Shown in pieces: positions 27,083 through 35,552 of a stretch of 64,000 bases of DNA. The notes beneath the pieces are model-generated. The model ran no database searches. It worked only from the letters and a program-made list of their open reading frames with translations, and was not told the origin of the DNA. Made by a program: the position numbers and the translations under genes. The stretch spans positions 60,716 to 124,715 of the forward strand of contig NZ_JANFQF010000017.1 of assembly GCF_024438035.1 (NCBI RefSeq). The letters run 5' to 3'. Numbering within the stretch: the stretch's first letter is position 1; each line of letters begins with the position of its first letter. The DNA comes from Rhodococcus tibetensis (GTDB lineage Bacteria; Actinomycetota; Actinomycetes; Mycobacteriales; Mycobacteriaceae).

Positions 27083-27540
27083 TGCACCCTCGGTTTGAGG
27101 TCCGAGTCGGCCACGATTTCGGGTTCTTCGAACAGCATGACGTCGAAGACGGTGATGTTCACTTCCGTCACCTCGAGCCCAGTCATGCGCTCGACGGCGG
27201 CGATGACGTTGCGGCGGATACCGACGGCGAGTTCGTGGAGTGCGACGCCGTATTCGGCCACGATGCCGATGTCGATGGCGGCCTGCTTCTCGCCTACCTC
27301 GACGGCAACCCCCTGAGCGTGATTGACCCGGGCGCCGGGGATTCGGTCACGGAGTGCGCCGACCGCGCGGGCTGTGCCGCCTCCCACGTCGTAGACACCG
27401 TTGATCTCGCGAGTGGCGATGCCGGCGATCTTGGCGACCACGGCGTCGGCGATGATGGTCCGACCCTGGGAACTGACGAGCTCCGGCGTCGCTCCGGCAC
27501 CGAACTGCACGCGGCTGCGCGCGCCTGAATCGCTGGTCAT
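27079..27540 (-). CDS. Asp23/Gls24-family envelope stress response protein
   Basis: A 153-residue canonical member: TIIADAVVAKIAGIATREIN, GVYDVGGG, then IDIGIVAEYGVALHELAVGI and RNVIAAVERMTGLEVTEVNI. In firmicutes Asp23 coats the inner membrane face and buffers cell-wall stress. It is the first gene of the cluster. ATG 27540 is preceded by AAGGA at a good distance. A GGGTAT motif on the minus strand (27584-27589) could be the -10 of a SigB/SigF-type promoter, but no clear -35 accompanies it. Confidence 0.88.
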   Translation of the reverse strand: MTSDSGARSRVQFGAGATPELVSSQGRTIIADAVVAKIAGIATREINGVYDVGGGTARAVGALRDRIPGARVNHAQGVAVEVGEKQAAIDIGIVAEYGVALHELAVGIRRNVIAAVERMTGLEVTEVNITVFDVMLFEEPEIVADSDLKPRVQ

Positions 27541-27724
27541 CGTGGATCCTTCCGAGTCGCCTGCCTTGTCTCCAACAGTAGTGATACCCGACGGTACGTG
27601 TGGTCCGACACAGCCTTTACGTCGGAGAAGGGCATTGGCGCCCATGGGGCAGAAATATCTGATATTCGGCCGGGGTAGCATTCGGCGTGATCCAGGTAAC
27701 AATACGGTCGACCGAAGGAACTCG

Positions 27725-28330
27725 ATGGCTGACGAGCCCGGCGTGGACAACGCCCCGCCAGAAGTGCCAACTCCGTCGAAGGAGGACACTGCGGTAGGCG
27801 CGCCGCCGGCACTGGCCGAGGAATCGGGTAGGCCGTCGGCCGGGCGGACGTCCGGGGCAGCAATTGCCGCTGCCGTGCTGTCGGTGGCAGCTCTGGCGCT
27901 CGTGGCCCTCAGCGGGTACTTCGGCTACTCGCATTGGCAGGCCGAGCGCGATGCCCACGAACGGTCGGAGATTCTGGACGCAGCCCGGCAAGGGGTCGTG
28001 AACTTGACGACCATGAATTTCGAGCACGCCGATGAGGACGTGCAGCGAGTACTCGACGGCGCGGCGGGAGAATTCCGCGACGAGTTCGAGGCTCGCTCGA
28101 AGGACCTCGTCGCCGTCATGCAGGAAGCGCGGGTCCAGTCCGAGGGGGAGGTGCGGCAGGCTGCGATCGAATCGCAGAGCGGCGATTCCGCTGACGTGAT
28201 CGTCGCTGTCGCACAGAAGGTGTCCAATGCCGGCGGCCCCGCGCAAGAACCCCGCGGACAACGGATGCGGGTCACGGTGCGACTCGACGACGGCCGGTAC
28301 AAGATCGTGAAAGCGGGGTTCGTCCAGTGA
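27725..28330 (+). CDS. Mce-associated membrane protein, first of a pair
   Basis: A 201-residue single-pass protein. A proline-rich cytoplasmic N-terminus is followed by a span at about 44-68 (AAIAAAVLSVAALALVALSG) and an extracytoplasmic domain ending MRVTVRLDDGRYKIVKAGFV, the nuclear-transport-factor-like fold of Mce-associated and VirB8-like proteins. These proteins stabilise Mce lipid importers in the envelope, but no Mce permease or mce genes are in this window. The ATG has GAAGGA upstream. It overlaps the next gene by four bases. Confidence 0.75.
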   Translation: MADEPGVDNAPPEVPTPSKEDTAVGAPPALAEESGRPSAGRTSGAAIAAAVLSVAALALVALSGYFGYSHWQAERDAHERSEILDAARQGVVNLTTMNFEHADEDVQRVLDGAAGEFRDEFEARSKDLVAVMQEARVQSEGEVRQAAIESQSGDSADVIVAVAQKVSNAGGPAQEPRGQRMRVTVRLDDGRYKIVKAGFVQ

Positions 28331-28905
28331 GCGCAGAACAGAAATTGCCAGTTGCCACACCGCCGATCACAGAGTCGAAGTCGAACGATGAGCCCTCTGC
28401 CGCGGCCCGATGGTGGTGGCGGAAGCCGCGCAGGTCGGTCACGGTTCTGGCCGCACTCACTGCCCTGGCAGCCGTGCTCGCAGCAACCCTCTACCTCACG
28501 ATGTATCGGCCGGACAAACGTGTCGACGACGACGCGCGCGCGGCGGTGACCGATACCGCGTCACAGGGCGCGGTCGCGCTGCTGTCCTACACGCCGGACA
28601 CCGTGGTGAGCGTCGTCGACACCGCCCGAGGTCGGCTGACGGGTGAGTTCCTCGACTACTACTCGAAGTTCACCACGGAGGTGGTGGTGCCGGCCGCGCA
28701 GGAAAGTTCGGTCGCCACCCAGGCCACGGTCTCTGCAGCCGGTCCGGTCGACGTACAGGCCGACACGGCGACGGTCCTCCTGTTCGTGAACCAGACGACC
28801 ACCAGTTCCGCGGAACCCGAACCGGCCACGACGGCGACGAGTATCAACGTCGAACTCACCCGTTCCGGCGACGACTGGCTCATCTCCGGCTTCGATCCCC
28901 TCTAG
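28327..28905 (+). CDS. Mce-associated membrane protein, second of a pair
   Basis: A 192-residue paralogue-like partner: basic N-terminus (WWWRKPRRSVT), one span at about 37-60, then DDDARAAVTDTASQGAVALL and DYYSKFTTEVVVPAAQ leading to INVELTRSGDDWLISGFDPL. The ending matches Mce-associated proteins. The start GTG overlaps the preceding stop. The two proteins probably form a complex at the membrane. Confidence 0.78.
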   Translation: MSAEQKLPVATPPITESKSNDEPSAAARWWWRKPRRSVTVLAALTALAAVLAATLYLTMYRPDKRVDDDARAAVTDTASQGAVALLSYTPDTVVSVVDTARGRLTGEFLDYYSKFTTEVVVPAAQESSVATQATVSAAGPVDVQADTATVLLFVNQTTTSSAEPEPATTATSINVELTRSGDDWLISGFDPL

Positions 28906-28929
28906 TCGGCGCGAGTAGCGTTTGCGCGC

Positions 28930-29373
28930 ATGAGCACTCTCCAAGAGGTCGGCGAACGCGCATCGTGGCGCTGCTGGCTGTGTGACGAACCGGTGGATCC
29001 GGACATGTCGGTCAACGACCCGCGCGGCCCCAGCATCGACAGCGTCCTCACCGCGAAGAAGGCGAAGGCCAAGGGTGGCGTCGAACGTCTGGCGCACCGC
29101 GCATGCAATACGAAAAAGGGGGCGGTCAAGCCGGTCGTACCGTGGCCGGACAAGTTGTTCGTCGTCGATCCCGCACCGATCATCGGCGTGGTCGAACAGC
29201 TGAGTCGCAAGGGCGGACGCGTCGCCGTGGCGCGCTGCCCGGAAAAGTCGGATGCGCAACAGGCGTCGGAGTGGTTGCTCGACCGGTTGTCCCGCTTGGC
29301 TCCGGACCTGCGGGTGGAGTCGCGGATCGACGCGGCGGGGGGCGCCTTCCTTCTCGTCCTCTACACGCCCTGA
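28930..29373 (+). CDS. HNH-like zinc-binding protein of unknown function
   Basis: A 147-residue protein. The N-terminal half looks like a degenerate HNH/treble-clef module: CWLCDEPV gives one cysteine pair and LAHRACNTKKG the His/Cys-Asn end of an HNH motif. The central catalytic histidine position seems to be occupied by other residues (SIDSVLTAKKAK). The C-terminal half (RVESRIDAAGGAFLLVLYTP) is a separate small alpha-beta domain. It may bind DNA or zinc without being an active nuclease. It stands between the Mce-associated pair and the acyl-CoA dehydrogenases with no overlap. Confidence 0.6.
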   Translation: MSTLQEVGERASWRCWLCDEPVDPDMSVNDPRGPSIDSVLTAKKAKAKGGVERLAHRACNTKKGAVKPVVPWPDKLFVVDPAPIIGVVEQLSRKGGRVAVARCPEKSDAQQASEWLLDRLSRLAPDLRVESRIDAAGGAFLLVLYTP

Positions 29374-29499
29374 CCTGCTCCGCCGTGTCCGCCATCGCCG
29401 GGGGCACGGAGTCACGGCGGGATGCCGTGGTGCGTCGGGGGCGGGCGGGGTACCGTCGGACCAGAACATGAATCCGACCTCGAGTGCGAAGGAATCCCG

Positions 29500-30675
29500 A
29501 TGAATTTGGCCTTGACCGACGAGGAGCTGGCGTTCCGTGACGAGATGCGAACGTTCTTCACCACGCAGATTCCGGCGGAGATCCGTGAGCGGTACGCGCG
29601 CGGAGAAGAGGTGGGGAAGGAAGGGTTCATCGAGTCGCAGCGGATTCTGAACGCCAACGGGCTCGCGACGCCGCACTGGCCGGTCGAGTGGGGTGGCCGG
29701 GACTGGACGCCGGTGCAGAAGCACATCTGGCTCGACGAGCTGCAGCTCGCCTCGGTGCCCGAGCCGCTCGCATTCAACACCGGCATGGTCGGCCCTGTCA
29801 TCGCGGCATTCGGTTCGCAGGAGCAGAAGGAGAAGTTCCTTCCCGCGACCGCGAATCTCGACATCTGGTGGTGCCAGGGATTCTCCGAACCCGAGGCCGG
29901 CTCCGACCTCGCGTCGCTCAAGACCCGCGCCGTCCGCGACGGCGACGACTACGTGATCAACGGTCAGAAGACGTGGACCACCCTCGCGCAGCACGCCGAC
30001 TGGATCTTCGTCCTCGCTCGCACCAACCCGGACGCCCCTAAGAAGCAGGCCGGTATCTCGTTCATCCTCGTCGACATGAAGACGCCCGGCGTCACCGTGC
30101 GTCCGATCAAACTGATCGACGGCGGCTACGAGGTCAACGAAGTTTTCTTCGAGGACGTGCGGGTGCCTGCGGAGAATCTCGTGGGCGAGGAGAACCAGGG
30201 CTGGAGTTATGCGAAGTTCCTGCTCGGCAATGAGCGCACCGGGGTGACCCGGCTGGGATTCTCCAAGGTCCGTCTCGCGCAGGCGAAGAAGCGCGCCGCG
30301 GAAATTGCGGTCGGGGAGGGGACCCTGCTCGACGATCCGCTGTTCGCCGCCCGGATCGCGGAACTGGAAAACGAGGTCATCGCGCTCGAACTCACCCAGC
30401 TGCGGGTGGTCGCGAGCTCGGCCGACGGAAAGCCGAACCCGGCGTCGTCGCTGCTGAAGCTGCGGGGGTCGGAGTTGCAGCAGGCAACCCTCGAATTGTT
30501 GACCGATGTCGCGGGACCCGACTCCCTGCCCTTCGCCGCCGGTGACGGAATCTCCTCGCCGCTCTGGGCGCAGCGGACGGCACCGACGTATCTGAATTAC
30601 CGCAAGGTTTCCATCTACAGCGGATCGAGCGAAGTGCAGCGCAGCATCATCGCCTCCTCGATCCTCGGATTGTGA
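29500..30675 (+). CDS. Acyl-CoA dehydrogenase, large (catalytic) subunit of a two-subunit enzyme
   Basis: A 391-residue acyl-CoA dehydrogenase: FSEPEAGSDLASLKTRAV, NGQKTWTTLAQHADWIFVLA, VNEVFFEDVRVPAENLVGEE and YRKVSIYSGSSEVQRSI. Glu245 in LLGNERTGV is at the catalytic position known from heteromeric enzymes of FadE28/FadE29 or pimeloyl-CoA dehydrogenase type. The gene is followed nine bases later by a second, divergent acyl-CoA dehydrogenase, as in those alpha2beta2 enzymes, which act on steroid side chains or dicarboxylic acyl-CoAs. The ATG at 29500 has AAGGAAT upstream. Confidence 0.87.
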   Translation: MNLALTDEELAFRDEMRTFFTTQIPAEIRERYARGEEVGKEGFIESQRILNANGLATPHWPVEWGGRDWTPVQKHIWLDELQLASVPEPLAFNTGMVGPVIAAFGSQEQKEKFLPATANLDIWWCQGFSEPEAGSDLASLKTRAVRDGDDYVINGQKTWTTLAQHADWIFVLARTNPDAPKKQAGISFILVDMKTPGVTVRPIKLIDGGYEVNEVFFEDVRVPAENLVGEENQGWSYAKFLLGNERTGVTRLGFSKVRLAQAKKRAAEIAVGEGTLLDDPLFAARIAELENEVIALELTQLRVVASSADGKPNPASSLLKLRGSELQQATLELLTDVAGPDSLPFAAGDGISSPLWAQRTAPTYLNYRKVSIYSGSSEVQRSIIASSILGL

Positions 30676-30684
30676 GGGCGTGAC

Positions 30685-31812
30685 ATGGACTTCGAACTGA
30701 CCGACGAACAGAAACTGCTGCGCGACACCACCCGGGAGCTCCTCGGCGGCAGCTATGACGCGGAGAAGCGTAATGCGGTCACCGACACCGAGCTGGGGTG
30801 GAGCCCGCAGGTGTGGAAGCAACTCGCCGAGGTGGGACTGCTGGGCCTGAGCTTCGAGGAGGAAGACGGCGGAATGGGCGCCGGACCGGTCGAGGTCGCT
30901 TCGGTGATGACCGAGATCGGCCGCCGCCTCGCCCCCGAACCAGTCCTCGACGCGGTGCTGGTGCCGGGCGGGTTGATCGCTACGGTCGGTAGCGCGCAGC
31001 AACGCCGTAGGATCCTGCCGGAGGTATCGGAGGGCAACCTCCTGCTGGCGTTCGCCGATCGGGAACCGGGTGTGCGGTGGCCGTCGACCCGGGTGTCGAC
31101 GACCGCGAAGAAGGACGGTGACGCGTGGACCCTCACCGGTACCAAGAACCCCGTCCTGCACGCGGGTAGTGCGAACATGCTGGTCGTCACGGCGGCACTC
31201 CCGGACGGTGGGGTCGGACTGTTCCTCGTCGACGCGGATGCCACCGGGCTGTCCCGCACGGGCTATGCGACCCATGACGGACTGCGGGCCGCGCAGGTGG
31301 AACTCTCGGACGCCCCGGCGGAACCTCTCGGTGAAGGCGGCGACGCGTCGTCGGCGATTGAGAGCGCGCAGATCCGGGCGCAGGCGGCGTTGTGTGCGGA
31401 GGCGGTCGGTGCGATGGAGGAAGCGCTGCGGCTGACCACTGAGTACCTGAAGACGCGCAAGCAGTTCGGGGTTCCGATCGCGAAGTTCCAGACGCTCACG
31501 CACCGTGCGGCCGACATGTACGTGCTGCTGGAGTTGGCGCGCAGCATGAGTCTCTACGCGACGATGTCGCTTGCCGACGGAACCGTCGATCCGGTCGTCG
31601 CCTCCCGCGCCAAGCTGCAGATCGGCCGTTCGGCCCGCACGATCGGGCAGGAAGCGATCCAGATGCATGGTGGTATCGGTATGACGGCGGAGTATCCGGT
31701 CGGGCACTACGTGAGTCGGCTTACGGCCATCGAGCACACCCTCGGCGGCATCGACGACCACCTCCGCGTCCTCGCGTCGGCGACCACCCAGGGGACCATC
31801 AGCATCATCTGA
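30685..31812 (+). CDS. Acyl-CoA dehydrogenase, small subunit of a two-subunit enzyme
   Basis: A 375-residue paralogue with MDFELTDEQKLLRDTTRELL and QAAAL-type helices (AQAALCAEAVGAMEEALRLT), KQFGVPIAKFQTLTHRAADM and EAIQMHGGIGMTAEYPVGHY. The helix that carries the base in the other subunit has no suitable glutamate (SSAIESAQIRAQA), as expected for the non-catalytic partner. It is cotranscribed with the large subunit, and the transcript is followed by a 20-bp inverted repeat. Confidence 0.87.
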   Translation: MDFELTDEQKLLRDTTRELLGGSYDAEKRNAVTDTELGWSPQVWKQLAEVGLLGLSFEEEDGGMGAGPVEVASVMTEIGRRLAPEPVLDAVLVPGGLIATVGSAQQRRRILPEVSEGNLLLAFADREPGVRWPSTRVSTTAKKDGDAWTLTGTKNPVLHAGSANMLVVTAALPDGGVGLFLVDADATGLSRTGYATHDGLRAAQVELSDAPAEPLGEGGDASSAIESAQIRAQAALCAEAVGAMEEALRLTTEYLKTRKQFGVPIAKFQTLTHRAADMYVLLELARSMSLYATMSLADGTVDPVVASRAKLQIGRSARTIGQEAIQMHGGIGMTAEYPVGHYVSRLTAIEHTLGGIDDHLRVLASATTQGTISII

Positions 31813-31817
31813 ACCCG

Positions 31818-31863
31818 CTCGTGAGTGCTTGTCAACCGCCCGTGGTTGACAAGCACTCACGAG
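31818..31863. repeat. Perfect 20-bp inverted repeat after the dehydrogenase pair
   Basis: The left arm at 31818-31837 (starting CTCGTGAGTGCTTGTCAACC) is matched exactly by its reverse complement at 31844-31863, with a six-base loop GCCCGT. It starts six bases after the stop codon, so it probably acts as a bidirectional terminator without a T-run. A dispersed palindromic repeat is the alternative; no second copy is in this window. Confidence 0.75.
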
Positions 31864-32003
31864 TGCTCGGTCTCGGCTTGGTATCGGATTGTGGCGTTTC
31901 CGACGTGTCGCGCGGGCAATGCGGTTGTGACGCGGATAGCGTTCTGCGCGCAACACCGGAACTCACGGGGGATGTTCGTCAATCTCGGTGAAGGAGCATT
32001 GCA

Positions 32004-32210
32004 ATGGGAACCGCCCCAGTCAAAGCGATCATGTGGAGCCTGTTCGTCCTCGGCCTCGTCGGGGCGAGTCTCGGAGTGTCGGAGCTCCACGTTTATTGGA
32101 CGGTGGCGTCGTTGATAGTCGCTTCCGTATCCGGGCTGATCCTCTTGAGGATCCGTGCCGATGCCCATCCGGAACTCGAGCGCACCGACCGCAGGATGGC
32201 CGCCGGCTGA
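32004..32210 (+). CDS. Small two-span membrane protein
   Basis: A 68-residue protein with two hydrophobic segments (about 8-24 and 31-49) and a charged C-terminus (RIRADAHPELERTDRRMAAG). No family recognised. Codon use is good, and GGTGAAGGAG stands upstream of the ATG. It ends 16 bases before the convergent VWA gene. Confidence 0.65.
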   Translation: MGTAPVKAIMWSLFVLGLVGASLGVSELHVYWTVASLIVASVSGLILLRIRADAHPELERTDRRMAAG

Positions 32211-32226
32211 TCCCGGTCACCGTCAG

Positions 32227-33387
32227 TCAGCCCGAACGCACACTTTCCACCCACTTGCCGATGTCGCCGCGCTCGAGTGCGAGCGCCAGCAAATCCGGGA
32301 ACATGTCCGGGGTGCAGGCGAATGCGGGGATTCCGAGTCCGCTCAATGCCGCGGCATTGTCGTGATCGAACGAGGGCGCGCCGTCGTCGGACAGTGCCAG
32401 CAGGACGATCACCTGAACCCCGGCGGTCTTCATGGCGGATATTCGCCGCAGCATCTCGGTGCGGATCCCGCCCTCGTACAGGTCGGAAATCAACACGAAC
32501 AGTGATTCCGTGGGCCGGTCGATCAACGACTGGCAGTACGCAAGGGCCCGGTTGATGTCGGTGCCGCCGCCCAACTGGGTGCCGAAGAGAACATCGACGG
32601 GGTCGGCAAGCTTTTCGGTCAGATCCACGACCACCGTGTCGAATACGACCAGCGATGTCTTCAGCGCCCGCATCGTCGCGAGAACGGCACCGAAGACGGA
32701 GGCGTAGACCACGCTCGACGCCATCGACCCCGACTGGTCGATGGCGAGAACGACGTCGCGGTGCACCGATTGGGATCGACGTCCGTACCCGAGCATCCGT
32801 TCGGGTACCACGGTCTTGTACTCGGGGAGGTAGTGCGCCAGGTTGGCGCGGATGGTGCGATTCCAATCGACATCGCGCAGTTTCGGATTGGTGGTGCGCG
32901 CCGCACGATTGATTGCGCCGGTCACCGCGGCCCGGGTTTTGTGCGCGATGCGTTCCTCGATCTGCCGGACTACCTTGTCGACGACCGTACGAGCTGTAGC
33001 TTTACTGGTCTCGGGCATCACCCGGTTGAGGCTCAGCAGGGTGCCGACGAGATGGACGTCGGGTTCGACGGCGTCCAGCAGTTCGGGTTCGAGAAGTAAC
33101 TCGGTGAGCCCGAGCTGGTCGACGGCGTCCTTCTGCATCACCTGGACGACGGTGCTGGGAAAGTACGTCCGGATGTCACCGAGCCAGCGCGCCACTTTCG
33201 GCGCCGAGCTTCCCAGGCCCGCACTGCGGCGCCGGCTACCGGTGTCTTCGTTGCTCGCGTCGTAGAGGGCGGACAGCGCTCCGTCCATCGCGGCATCCGA
33301 TTTCGACCCCAGCCCGCCGGTCGATTCCTCGGCGGCGTCACCGAGCAGCAGCCGCCACCGACGTAACCGTTCGGCGTCTTCGCTCAC
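32227..33387 (-). CDS. VWA-domain protein of the MoxR/SWIM cluster
   Basis: A 386-residue protein. A helical N-terminal region (1-205) is followed by a von Willebrand A domain with an intact metal-ion-dependent adhesion site: D217-Q-S219-G-S221, Thr276 in GGGTDINRA and Asp302 in LISDLYEGG. In MoxR systems the VWA partner presents or selects the client of the AAA+ ATPase. It is the last gene of the five-gene cluster and overlaps the DUF5682 gene by four bases. No signal peptide or span is seen, so it acts in the cytoplasm. Confidence 0.88.
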   Translation of the reverse strand: MSEDAERLRRWRLLLGDAAEESTGGLGSKSDAAMDGALSALYDASNEDTGSRRRSAGLGSSAPKVARWLGDIRTYFPSTVVQVMQKDAVDQLGLTELLLEPELLDAVEPDVHLVGTLLSLNRVMPETSKATARTVVDKVVRQIEERIAHKTRAAVTGAINRAARTTNPKLRDVDWNRTIRANLAHYLPEYKTVVPERMLGYGRRSQSVHRDVVLAIDQSGSMASSVVYASVFGAVLATMRALKTSLVVFDTVVVDLTEKLADPVDVLFGTQLGGGTDINRALAYCQSLIDRPTESLFVLISDLYEGGIRTEMLRRISAMKTAGVQVIVLLALSDDGAPSFDHDNAAALSGLGIPAFACTPDMFPDLLALALERGDIGKWVESVRSG

Positions 33388-35552
33388 GACGTCACTCCCA
33401 GAATGTCGGCCACCGTCCGGATCGCAATGGTGCCCCGCCGCGCGTCGAACGGGGCCGCCGCCTCGCTGCGGCCTCCGCCCTGAATCGACTGCCCGATCGC
33501 CTGACGTTCCCCGGTCTCGAAAGCGCCGAATGTTCGCCGCAGCAACGGCAGCGTGTCCACGAAGTCCTGCTCACCCAGTCCCGACACCCAGGTGTCGAGC
33601 AGGCGCAGCAGTTCCCGATCGTGGACCAGGAGTAACCCGCCGCCGCCGAGGAACCCGTCCACCCATCCTGCTTTCGCAGACGGTGTGGCTCCGACGGACA
33701 ACGCCCGCGACAGCCGGGTCGCGGATTCGGTTTCGCTGACCGCACCGGCGTCGCGGAGCAGCCGGACCATCCGACCGATCACACGGCCGTTCACGTCCCT
33801 GCGATCGACGAGCCCGGTGAGCGTGGCCAGCCATCGTTTCGACGCATGATCCTCGTCTCGCAGCATCACGGCGGAATGGACGCCGTCGACCGCCCGGCGC
33901 ATCTCGAGCGCACTGTCGTCGTCCAACCCTGACAGTGCCGATCCGAGTCCCGCGCAGATGCGTACCAAGAGGCTGTCGCTGACGCGGGAGAGGGAGGAGA
34001 CGTCGGTGCCGCGGACGTCACCGTAGCGAAGGGTTCGAGTCAGGGACGGCAACGCATCCATCAGATGCATCACATCGTGGTCGAGGGCGGCGGCGGTCTC
34101 GAGCGCGCGTAACAAATCGGGCAACGCCTCGGTGAGATTCGACAGCAGCGCCTGCTCGAGGAGAACGGTGAGCTGGGCGAGGGAGACGGCCTCGGCTGCC
34201 GCCTCGGCACCTACCTTGGCGGTGGCCGCAGCCTCGACCGTCGTTCCCCACAGCGACGCCTCGATGACGGCGACCGCGAGTTCCGGATTCCAGGTGAGTG
34301 ACCACGTCTCGCGGAACGTCCCGGTGCCACTGATCTCACTGTCCGCGGGGATGCCCCAATCGACTCCGAGGAGCTGCAGGCGGTGGAGCAACCGGGAGCG
34401 CGTGACGTCGATGTCCTTGCGGAGATCGAGGTCGAGTGTCTTCTCGGCGGCCTGCTGCTTCAGACGCAGCGATTTTGCTCGGGCCCGCAGGTCGGCGTCG
34501 AGCGGGACCGTGGGTGTCTCGTCCGGGACGGTGCCGAGTGCCTCGCCGACCACGAGGCGCCGGGTGATCAGGTCGAGGAGGACGTCGTTGCCGTCGCACA
34601 TCACCGCACGGGTAGCCTCGGTGACCTCGGACAGGCCGGCCAGGGGACGTGAACGCATGGCGGCCAGTGTGTCTGCCAGGCGTACCGCTTCGATGACGTG
34701 CGCGCTCGACACCGGAAGGTCCTCGGCGCGCAACACACGGGCCACCTTCGTGAGCCATCGCGGAATCGTGCGGTCGGTGGCGGTGAAGAGGTGGTGGTAC
34801 CAACCCGGTGAGGTGATACCTGCTCCGTACCCCGAGGCAGTGGACAGTCGCGAGTGGGTCCACGGAACCCACGTCAGCGACGTCTTGATCTTGGGCATGC
34901 CCTTGAGGATTCGGGTGTCCGCGCTGGCGGGGTCGAGGGTTCCGGAGAGCGCGGGAGCGTGCCACGCACCACAGATCACTGCAACACGCTGGGCGCCGCC
35001 CTTGATCGCCTTACGCAGTGTCTGGCGCATGTAGGCCTCGCGTCTGCTGGTCTCCTCGTCGAGTTCGGTGGCCTCGCGCAACGCTGACATGGCTTCGGTG
35101 ATTGCGTCGAACGATTCACCGCCGGTATCGGATTCGATGACGGCATCCCACCAGCGTTCGGTGTCGTCGTATCCGGCGGCCGCGGCGAGCTGTGCCAACG
35201 GGTCGGCGCGGCCCGCTTCGGCGGAGTCGGCGGCGAGCGTGTGAGCGGCCGGAAGATCACAGAACCGCACGTCGACTCCGTGCTCAAAGGACCACGACAG
35301 TGCCTGCCACTCGGGGGAGAACACCGCGAACGGCCAGAACGCGGCCGTCTTCGGTTCACCGGTGGCGTAGGCAAGCAATGCCACCGGCGGTTCCATGGCC
35401 TCGGCAGCGGCCAGTGCGATCAGTGGATCCGCGTCGGCTGGCCCCTCGATCAGGACAACATCGGGAGTGAACGCGTCGAGCGCACGTCGCACCGAGCGTG
35501 CCGAGCCTGGCCCGTGATGGCGAATGCCGAAGACACGGACATCGGAACTCAC
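33384..35552 (-). CDS. DUF5682-family protein of the MoxR/SWIM cluster
   Basis: A 722-residue cytoplasmic protein. It opens with VRVFGIRHHGPGSARSVRRA and DVVLIEGPADADPLIALAA, and has RVAVICGAWHAPALSG at about 185-200. These blocks resemble the His-rich, EGP-containing start of TraB/PrgY/ChaN-like proteins and suggest a catalytic or metal-binding head. The remaining 500 residues are mostly helical. The family is known only as a genomic companion of MoxR and VWA genes. The GTG start overlaps the MoxR stop (GTGA); the long upstream extension of the frame is an antisense-like shadow. Confidence 0.82.
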   Translation of the reverse strand: MSSDVRVFGIRHHGPGSARSVRRALDAFTPDVVLIEGPADADPLIALAAAEAMEPPVALLAYATGEPKTAAFWPFAVFSPEWQALSWSFEHGVDVRFCDLPAAHTLAADSAEAGRADPLAQLAAAAGYDDTERWWDAVIESDTGGESFDAITEAMSALREATELDEETSRREAYMRQTLRKAIKGGAQRVAVICGAWHAPALSGTLDPASADTRILKGMPKIKTSLTWVPWTHSRLSTASGYGAGITSPGWYHHLFTATDRTIPRWLTKVARVLRAEDLPVSSAHVIEAVRLADTLAAMRSRPLAGLSEVTEATRAVMCDGNDVLLDLITRRLVVGEALGTVPDETPTVPLDADLRARAKSLRLKQQAAEKTLDLDLRKDIDVTRSRLLHRLQLLGVDWGIPADSEISGTGTFRETWSLTWNPELAVAVIEASLWGTTVEAAATAKVGAEAAAEAVSLAQLTVLLEQALLSNLTEALPDLLRALETAAALDHDVMHLMDALPSLTRTLRYGDVRGTDVSSLSRVSDSLLVRICAGLGSALSGLDDDSALEMRRAVDGVHSAVMLRDEDHASKRWLATLTGLVDRRDVNGRVIGRMVRLLRDAGAVSETESATRLSRALSVGATPSAKAGWVDGFLGGGGLLLVHDRELLRLLDTWVSGLGEQDFVDTLPLLRRTFGAFETGERQAIGQSIQGGGRSEAAAPFDARRGTIAIRTVADILGVTS

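Noticed and set aside
28561..31956. Minus-strand open frame of 1131 codons
   Set aside because: It lies antisense to four well-supported genes (Mce-associated protein, HNH-like protein, two acyl-CoA dehydrogenases), is rich in Arg/His/Gly without any domain, and reflects the codon bias of GC-rich DNA.
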